Assembly: GCA_905221605.1 (NCBI GenBank)
Contig: CAJNDS010001298.1
Span: 1 to 24,172, forward strand
DNA from: Symbiodinium natans
Taxonomy: Eukaryota; Sar; Dinophyceae; Suessiales; Symbiodiniaceae
Direction: 5' to 3'
Length of the DNA stretch: 24,172 nucleotides
Of this stretch, positions 16,064 to 24,172 are shown piece by piece (position 1 is the first letter of the stretch; each line of letters begins with the position of its first letter). A model generated the notes under the pieces. It made no database searches and was not told the origin of the DNA. It worked only from the letters and a program-made list of their open reading frames with translations. The position numbers were made by a program, and so were the translations under genes.

Positions 16064-17701
16064 AAGTACGATTTGTTGCCGCCAATTGGTGTTTAATACC
16101 CTGGGGCCTGAACCCTGAATTCAAAAAACGTGAAACCCTAAACTAAGCCCCCTAAACCCTAAACTCTAAGCCGAAAAAAGCAGGCCTAAACCCTAAACCG
16201 TGAAGCATTTGCAACAAAAAGTCAGTTTGGTTGACCCAAACCGGGCGACACATTTAGTAAAGTAGTCAGTGTCGGTGACCAAATCAAGCCTAAACCCGAC
16301 ACCCTAAACCATAAACCCTAAATTTTGCAGATCGAAGATAGTTCTTGAGGAAGCTTGGTTCGTTTACGCAGTTGTAAGATCTTCGGTGGGTCGAGGGTAA
16401 AGGATTGCAGATAGATCGATCTTGAAGAAATTTGTATTGTTTTCATAATTGTAAGGCCTTCGGTGACTTCGGTGGGTCGGTATCTATGCGAGGCATGGCA
16501 AGGTATACGATTTGCTGCCAGCAATTTGTGCTTGATTGTCAAAGATGGGAAGAAGGACGATTTGTTGCCAGCAATTTCTGCTTGATTGTCAAAGATGGGA
16601 AGAAATACGATTTGTTGCCAGCAGTTTGTGCTTGATTGTCAAAGATGGGAAGAGGTACGATTTGTTGCCACCAATGTATGCTTGATAATCAAAGATGGGG
16701 AGAAGTACGATTTGTTGCCGCCAATTGGTGACTAATCCCTGAATTCGGTTCGTTGAAACCCTAAACTAAGCCCCCTAACCCTAAACCCTAAACCCGAAGC
16801 CGAAAAAGCAGGCCTAACCCCTAAACCGTGAAGTATTTGCAAAAAATAGTCAGTTTGGTTGACCCAAACCAGGCGAAAACACATTTAGTGAAGTAGTCAG
16901 TGTCGGTGACCAAATCACGCCTAAACCCGACACCCTAAACCATAAACCCTAAATTTTAAAGATCGAAGATAGATCTTGAGGAAACTTGGTTCGTTTACGT
17001 GATTGTAAGGTCTTCGGTGGGTCGAGGGTAAAGGATTGCAGATAGATCGGTCTTGAAGAAATTTGTATTGTTTACATAATTGCAAGGCCTTCGGTGGGTC
17101 GGTATCTATGTGAGGCATGGCAAGGTATACGATTTGTTGCCAGCAATTTGAACTTGATTGTCAAAGATGGGAAGAAGGACGATTTGTTGCCAGCCATTTG
17201 TGCTTGATTGTCAAAGATGGGAAGAGGTACGATTTGTTGCCACCAATGTGTGCTTGATGATCAAAGATGGGGAGAAGTACGATTTGTTGCCGCCAATTGG
17301 TGTTTAATACCCTGGGGCCTAAACCTTGAATTCTAAAAACTTGAAACCTGAAACTAAGCCCCCTAAACCCTAAACCCGAAGCCGAAAAAGCAGGCCTAAC
17401 CCCTAAACCGTGAAGCATTTGCAAGCAATAGTCAGTTTGGTTGACCCAAATCGGGCGAAAACACATTTAGTAAAGTAGTCAGTGTCGGTGACCAAATCAA
17501 GCCTAAACCCGACACCCTAAACCATAAACCCTAAATTTTGCAGATCGAAGATAGTTCTTGAGGAAACTTGGTTCGTTTACGCAGTTGTAAGATCTTCGGT
17601 GGCGAGGGTAAAGGATTGCAGATAGATCGATCTTGAAGAAATTTGTATTGTTTACATAATTGTAAGGCCTTCGGTGGGTCGGTATCTATGCGAGGCATGG
17701 C

Positions 17702-17930
17702 AAGGTATACGATTTGTTGCCAGCAATTTGTGCTTGATTGTCAAAGATGGGAAGAAGGACGATTTGTTGCCAGCAATTTCTGCTTGATTGTCAAAGATGG
17801 GAAGAAGTACGATTTGTTGCCAGCAATTTGTGCTTGATTGTCAAAGATGGGAAGAAGCACGATTTGTTGCCACCAATGTGTGCTTGATAATCAAAGATGG
17901 GGAGAAGTACGATTTGTTGCCGCCAATTGG
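17702..17930 (+). repeat. 50-bp sub-repeat inside each satellite unit (example unit)
   Basis: The phrase GTACGATTTGTTGCCAGCAA followed by TTTGTGCTTGATTGTC and AAAGATGGGAAGAA is 50 bp. In this unit GATTTGTTGCC begins at about 17711, 17761, 17811, 17861 and 17911, exactly 50 bp apart. The last copies carry CACCAATGTGTGC and CGCCAATTGGTG variants that recur in the same order in every unit. Confidence 0.93.
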
Positions 17931-20900
17931 TGATTGATACCCTGGGCCCTAAATCCTGAATTCAAAAAACTTGAAACCCTAAACTAAGCCCCCTAAACCC
18001 TAAACCCTAAACCCGAAGCCGAAAAAGCAGGCCTAACCCCTAAACCGTGAAGCATTTGCAAGCAATAGTCAGTTTGGTTGACCCAAACCGGGCGACACAT
18101 TTAGTGAAGTGGTCAGTGTCGGTGACTAAATCAAGCCTAAATCCGACACCCTGAACCCTGAACCCTAAATCTTAAAGACCGAAGATAGATCTTGAGGAAG
18201 CTTGGTTCGTTTACGTAGTTGTAAGGTCTTCGGTGGGTCGAGGGTAAAGGATTGCAGATAGATCGATCTTGAAGAAATTTGTATTGTTTACACAATTGTA
18301 GGGCCGTCGGTGGGTCGGTATCTATGCGAGGCATGGCAAGGTGCACGATTTGTTGCCAGCAATTTGAACTTGATTGTCAAAGATGGAAAGAAGGACGATT
18401 TGTTGCCGGCAATTTCTGCTTGATTGTCAAAGATGGGAAGAAGTACGATTTGTTGCCAGCCATTTGTGCTTGATTGTCAAAGATGGGAAGAGGTACGATT
18501 TGTTGCCACCAATGTGTGCTTGATAATCAAAGATGGGGAGAAGTACGGTTTGTTGCCGCCAATTGGTGATTGATACCCTGGGCCCTAAACCCTAAATTCG
18601 AAAAAGTTGAAACCCTAAACTAAGCCCCCTAAACCCAAAACCCTAAACCCGAAGCCGAAAAAGCAGGCCTAACACCTAAACCGTGAAGCATTTGCAAAAA
18701 ATAGTCAGTTTGGTTGACCCAAACCAGGCGAAAACACATTTAGTGAAGTAGTCAGTATCGGTGACCAAATCAAGCCTAAACTCGACACCCTAAACCATAA
18801 ACCCTAAATTTTGCAGATCGAAAGTAGATCTTGAGGAAGCTTGGTTCGTTTACGTGATTGTAAGGTCTTCGGTGGGTCGAGGGTAAAGGATTGCAGATAG
18901 ATCGATCTTGAAGAAATTTGTATTGTTTACACAATTGTAAGGCCTTCGGTGGGTCGGTATCTATGCGAGGCATGGCAAGGTGCACGATTTGTTGCCAGCA
19001 ATTTGTGCTTGATTGTCAGAGATGAGAAGAAGTACGATTTGTTGCCAGCAATTTCTGCTTGATTGTCAAAGATGGGAAGAAGTACGATTTGTTGCCAGCC
19101 ATTTGTGCTTGATTATCAAAGATGGGAAGAGGTACGATTTGCTGCCACCAATGTGTGTTTGATAATCAAAGATGGGGAGAAGTACGATTTGTTGCCGCCA
19201 ATTGGTGTTTAATACCCTGGGGCCTAAACCTTGAATTCTAAAAACTTGAAACCTGAAACTAAGCCCCTAAACCCTAAACCCTAAGCCGAAAAAACAGGCC
19301 TAAACCCTAAACCGTGAAGCATTTGCAAGTAATAGTCAGTTTGGTTGACCCAAACCTGGCAAAAACACATTTAGTAAAGTAGTCAGTGTCGGTGACCAAA
19401 TCAAGTCTAAACCCGACACCCTAAACCATAAACCCCAAATTTTGCAGATCGAAAGTAGATCTTGAGGAAGCTTGGTTCGTTTACGTGATTGTAAGGTCTT
19501 CGGTGGGTCGAGGGTAAAGGATTGCAGATAGATCGATCTTGAAGAAATTTGTATTGTTTACACAATTGTAAGGCCTTCGGTGGGTCGGTATCTATGCGAG
19601 GCATGGCAAGGTGCACGATTTGTTGCCAGCAATTTGTGCTTGATTGTCAGAGATGAGAAGAAGTACGATTTGTTGCCAGCAATTTCTGCTTGATTGTCAA
19701 AGATGGGAAGAAGTACGATTTGTTGCCAGCCATTTGTGCTTGATTATCAAAGATGGGAAGAGGTACGATTTGCTGCCACCAATGTGTGTTTGATAATCGA
19801 AGATGGGGAGAAGTACGATTTGTTGCCGCCAATTGGTGATTGATACCCTGGGCCCTAAACCCTGAATTCGAAAAAGTTGAAACCCTAAACTAAGCCCCCT
19901 AAACCCAAAACCCTAAACCCGAAGCCGAAAAAGCAGGCCTAACCCCTAAACCGTGAAGCATTTGCAAGCAATAGTCAGTTTGGTTGACCCAAACCGGGCG
20001 ACACATTCAATGAAGTGGTCAGTGTCGGTGACTAAATCAAGCCCAAACCCGACACCCTGAACCCTGAACCCTAAATCTTAAAGACCGAAGATAGATCTTG
20101 AGGAAACTTGGTTCGTTTACGTAGTTGTAAGGTCTTCGGTGGGTCGAGGGTAAAGGATTGCAGATAGATCGGTCTTGAAGAAATTTGTATTGTTTACACA
20201 ATTGTAAGGCCTTCGGTGGGTCGGTATCTATGCGAGGCATGGCAAGGTGCGCGATTTGTTGCCAGCAATTTGTGCTTGATTGTCAGAGATGAGAAGAAGG
20301 ACGATTTGTTGCCAGCCATTTCTGCTTGATTGTCAAAGATGGGAAGAAGTACGATTTGTTGCCAGCCATTTGTGCTTGATTGTCAAAGATGGGAAGAGGT
20401 ACGATTTGTTGCCACCAATGTGTGCTTGATAATCGAAGATGGGGAGAAGTACGATTTGTTGCCGCCAATTGGTGATTGATACCCTGGGCCCTAAACCCTG
20501 AATTCGAAAAAGTTGAAACCCTAAACTAAGCCCCCTAAACCCAAAACCCTAAACCCGAAGCCGAAAAAGCAGGCCTAACCCCTAAACCGTGAAGCATTTG
20601 CAAAAAATAGCCAGTTTGGTTGACCCAAACCAGGCGAAAACACATTTAGTGAAGTAGTCAGTGTCGGTGACCAAATCAAGCCTAAACCCGACACCCTAAA
20701 CCATAAACCCTAAATTTTAAAGATCGAAGATAGATCTTGAGGAAACTTGGTTCGTTTACGTGATTGTAAGGTCTTCGGTGGGTCGAGGGTAAAGGATTGC
20801 AGATAGATCGGTCTTGAAGAAATTTGTATTGTTTACACAATTGTAAGGCCTTCGGTGGGTCGGTATCTATGCGAGGCATGGCAAGGTATACGATTTGTTG

Positions 20901-21418
20901 CCAGCAATTTGTGTTTGATTGTCAGAGATGAGAAGAAGGACGATTTGTTGCCAGCAATTTCTGCTTGATTGTCAAAGATGGGAAGAAGTACGATTTGTTG
21001 CCAGCCATTTGTGCTTGATTATCAAAGATGGGAAGAGGTACGATTTGTTGCCACCAATGTGTGCTTGATAATCGAAGATGGGGAGAAGTACGATTTGTTG
21101 CCGCCAATTGGTGATTGATACCCTGGGCCCTAAACCCTGAATTCGAAAAAGTTGAAACCCTAAACTAAGCCCCCTAAACCCAAAACCCTAAACCCGAAGC
21201 CGAAAAAGCAGGCCTAACCCCTAAACCGTGAAGCATTTGCAAAAAATAGCCAGTTTGGTTGACCCAAACCAGGCGAAAACACATTTAGTGAAGTAGTCAG
21301 TGTCGGTGACCAAATCAAGCCTAAACCCGACACCCTAAACCATAAACCCTAAATTTTAAAGATCGAAGATAGATCTTGAGGAAACTTGGTTCGTTTACGT
21401 GATTGTAAGGTCTTCGGT

Positions 21419-21500
21419 GGGGGCGCGGGTTAAAGGATTTGGAGATAGCTCGATCTGAAGAATTGTGATTGTTTAACGTATTGTAGGCCTTTCGGTGGGT
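21419..21500 (+). other. Indel-rich junction between two satellite subfamilies
   Basis: The segment GTGGGGGCGCGGGTTAAAGG through TTGTTTAACGTATTGTAGGC departs from the otherwise conserved sequence by many single-base insertions, losses and substitutions within about 80 bp. Units to its left read GATTGCAGATAG; units to its right read GATTGGAGATAG and carry GTCGCCAAAGATGGG. Confidence 0.7.
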
Positions 21501-24008
21501 CGGTATCTATGCGAGGCATGGCAAGGTGTACGATTTGTCGCCAAAGATGGGAAGAAGTACGATTTGTTGCCAGCAATTTGTGCTTGATTGTCAAAGATGG
21601 GAAGAAGTATGATTTGTTGCCAGCAGTTTGTGCTTTATTGTCAAAGATGGGAAGAAGTACGATTTGTTGCCAGCAGTTTGTCCTTGATTGTCAAAGATGG
21701 GAAGAAGTACGATTTGTTGCCACCAATGTGTGCTTGATTCTCAAAGATGGGGAGAAGTACGATTTGTTGCCGCCAATTGGTGTTTAATACCCTGGGCCCT
21801 AAACCCTGAAACCCTAAACTAAGCCCCCCAAACCCTGAACCCTAAAGCGAAAAACAGGCCTAAACCCTAAACCGTGAAGCATTTGCAACAAATGGTCACT
21901 TTGGTTGACCCAAACCGGGCGACGCATTTGGTATAGCAGTCAGTGTCGGTGACCAAAACAAGTCTAAACCCGACACCCTAAACCCTAAGCCCTAAATTTT
22001 GAAGATCGAAGATGGATCTTGAGGAAACTTGGGTCCTTTACGTAGTTGTTAGGTCTTCGGTGGGTCGAGGGTAAAGGATTGGAGATAGATCGATCTTGAA
22101 GAAATTTGTATTGTTTACTTAATTGTAAGGCCTTCGGTGGGTCGGTATCTATGCGAGGCATGGCAAGGTGTACGATTTGTCGCCAAAGATGGGAAGAAGT
22201 ACGATTTGTTGCCAGCAATTGTCAAAGATGGGAAGAAGTATGATTTGTTGCCAGCAGTTTGTGCTTTATTGTCAAAGATGGGAAGAAGTACGATTTATTG
22301 CCACCCATGTGTGCTTGATTCTCAAAGATGGGAAGTACGATTTGTTGCCGCCAATTGGTGTTTAATACCCTGGGCCCTAAACCCTGAATTCTAAAGACTT
22401 GAAACCCTAAATTAAGCCTCCTAAACCCTAAACCCTAAACCAAAAATCAGGCCTAAACCCTCAACCGTGAAGCTTTGCAAAAATTGGTCAGTTTGGTTGA
22501 CCCGAACCGGGCGACGCATTTGGTATAGTAGTCAGTGTCGGTGACCGAAACAAGCCTAAACCCGACACCCTCAACCCTCAGCCCTAAATTTTAAAGCTCG
22601 AAGATGGATCTTGAGGAAACTTGGGTCGTCTACGTAGTTGTAAGGACTTCGGTGGGTCGAGGGTAAAGGATTGGAGATAGATCGATCTTGAAGAAATTTG
22701 TATTGTTTACTTAATTGTAAGGCCTTCGGTGGGTCGGTATTTATGCGAGGCATGGCAAGGTGTACGATTTGTCGCCAAAGATGGGAAGAAGTACGATTTG
22801 TTGCCAGCAATTTGTGCTTGATTGTCAAAGATGGAAAGAAGTACGATTTGTTGCCAACAATTTGTGCTTGATTGTCAAAGATGGGAAGAAGTACGATTTG
22901 TTGCCAGCAGTTTGTCCTTGATTGTCAAAGATGGGAAGAAGTACGATTTGTTGCCACCAATGTGTGCTTGATTCTCAAAGATGGGGAGAAGTACGATTTG
23001 TTGCCGCCAATTGGTGTTTAATACCCTGGGCCCTAAACCCTGAAACCCTAAACTAAGCACCCTAAACCCTGAACCCTAAAGCGAAAAACAGGCCTAAACC
23101 CTAAACCGTGAAGCATTTGCAACAAATGGTCACTTTGGTTGACCCAAACCGGGCGATGCATTTAGTCTAGTAGTCAGTGTCGGTGACCGAAACAAGCCTA
23201 AACCCGACACCCTAAACCCTAAGCCCTAAATTTTAAAGCTCGAAGATGGATCTTGAGGAAACTTGGGTCGTCTACGTAGTTGTAAGGACTTCGGTGGGTC
23301 GAGGGTAAAGGATTGGAGATAGATCGATCTTGAAGAAATTTGTATTGTTTACTTAATTGTAAGGCCTTCGGTGGGTCGGTATCTATGCGAGGCATGGCAA
23401 GGTGTACGATTTGTCGCCAAAGATGGGAAGAAGTACGATTTGTTGCCAGCAATTTGTGCTTGATTGTCAAAGATGGGAAGAAGTACGATTTGTTGCCAGC
23501 AATTGTCAAAGATGGGAAGAAGTATGATTTGTTGCCAGCAGTTTGTGCTTTATTGTCAAAGATGGGAAGAAGTACGATTTGTTGCCACCAATGTGTGCTT
23601 GATTCTCAAAGATGGGGAGAAGTACGATTTGTTGCCGCCAATTGGTGTTTAATACCCTGGCCCTAAACCCTGAAACCCTAAACTAAGCCCCCTAAACCCT
23701 GAACCCTAAAGCGAAAAACAGGCCTAAACCCTAAACCGTGAAGCATTTGCAACAAATGGTCACTTTGGTTGACCCAAACCGGGCGATGCATTTAGTGTAG
23801 TAGTCAGTGTCGGTGACCAAAACAAGTCTAAACCCGACACCCTAAACCCTAAGCCCTAAATTTTGAAGATCGAAGATGGATCTTGAGGAAACTTGGGTCC
23901 TTTACGTAGTTGTTAGGTCTTCGGTGGGTCGAGGGTAAAGGATTGGAGATAGATCGATCTTGAAGAAATTTGTATTGTTTACTTAATTGTAAGGCCTTCG
24001 GTGGGTCG

Positions 24009-24172
24009 GGCTAAGGGCAGCTGGAGAGAAGGACAGCGAAGAGTTGAGGGCTCACGCAGGTAGGATTTCCTTTATAAGGTCTCCCCATGGGTTTTTGCGA
24101 TCACGATATCGATCGAGAAACAAATGATTTCATGAATATATTTGATCCATTTCGATAGGACCTATTGAATCT
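24009..24172. other. Unique flank, no feature seen
   Basis: The satellite stops abruptly inside the GGTGGGTCGG phrase. The remaining 164 bp are non-repetitive and become AT-rich towards the end. A TATAAGG occurs at about 24073 but is not supported as a promoter. No gene is called. Confidence 0.6.

Larger units (their letters stand above)
16064..24008 (+). repeat. Subtelomere-like satellite array, about 12 units of 582-642 bp
   Basis: The anchor GATCGAAGATAGATCTTGAGG (or close variants GACCGAAG, GATCGAAAG, GCTCGAAG) recurs near 16330, 16961, 17543, 18177, 18816, 19447, 20083, 20722, 21361, 22003, 22596, 23238 and 23868. Intervals are 631, 582, 634, 639, 631, 636, 639, 639, 642, 593, 642 and 630 bp. 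Each unit has the anchor, GTCTTCGGTGGGTCGAGGG, CTATGCGAGGCATGGCAAGG, three to five 50-bp sub-repeats, a CCCTAAA-rich block, ACCGTGAAGCATTTGCAA, the GTCAGTTTGGTTGACC phrase and a second CCCTAAA block. The 60-110-codon frames on both strands recur once per unit and are not called as genes. Confidence 0.95.

Noticed and set aside
16318-23666. Recurrent 60-108-codon frames in the satellite (for example 20037-20240 minus, 23340-23666 plus)
   Set aside because: Each recurs once per repeat unit with the same register and changing ends. They follow the repeat structure, cover telomere-like motifs, and show no domain.
16064-24008. tRNA, 5S rRNA or dinoflagellate spliced-leader genes hidden in the satellite
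   Set aside because: I looked by eye for the spliced-leader core and for tRNA box-like segments in the repeat unit and found none.

Overview
This is a eukaryotic nuclear window, most likely from a dinoflagellate or another microalga. The case for that rests on three things. Telomere-like TTTAGGG/CCCTAAA motifs run all through the repeats. There is a GC-rich retroelement polyprotein that I recall as dinoflagellate-like; this is memory, not a search. No prokaryotic gene organisation is present. No ordinary host gene is visible: the window is repeat DNA plus one large retrotransposon.

Layout. 1-1690 holds AT-rich degenerate repeats, a block of 66-78 bp repeats, a short TTTAGGG tract, a roughly 58-bp repeat family with a palindromic core, and three copies of a roughly 50-bp repeat. 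1690-5066 is a G-rich 36-bp minisatellite of about 90 copies. 5067-5446 is an inverted piece of a subtelomere-like satellite, 5447-5840 is an inverted piece of the minisatellite, and 5841-7023 is the satellite in forward orientation. That last stretch carries a precise 279-bp AT-rich insertion of 93 sense codons. 16064-24008 is the main satellite array, about 12 units of 582-642 bp built from 50-bp sub-repeats and telomere-like blocks. 24009-24172 is unique flank.

The centrepiece is a tyrosine-recombinase (DIRS-order) retrotransposon at 7024-16063 (9040 bp), inserted in the satellite without a target-site duplication. Its ends are split direct repeats: A1 (208 bp) - genes - B1 (213 bp) - A2 (208 bp) - 112-bp spacer - B2 (213 bp). 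The gene order is tyrosine recombinase with an acidic Ser-rich tail, then a CCCH-type Gag-like protein, a 2-oxoglutarate/Fe(II)-oxygenase-like domain, a cytosine-C5-methyltransferase-like domain, reverse transcriptase and RNase H.

In the inferred life cycle, RT and RNase H copy the RNA, the split repeats template a circle, and the recombinase integrates it. The methyltransferase-like and oxygenase-like domains would be a carried DNA- or RNA-modification pair. The repeat copies differ at only about 2 positions each, so the insertion looks recent. Even so, the reading frames carry three in-frame stops (TAA, TAG, TGA) and two apparent +1 frameshifts. This copy is therefore either inactive, dependent on recoding, or affected by sequence errors.
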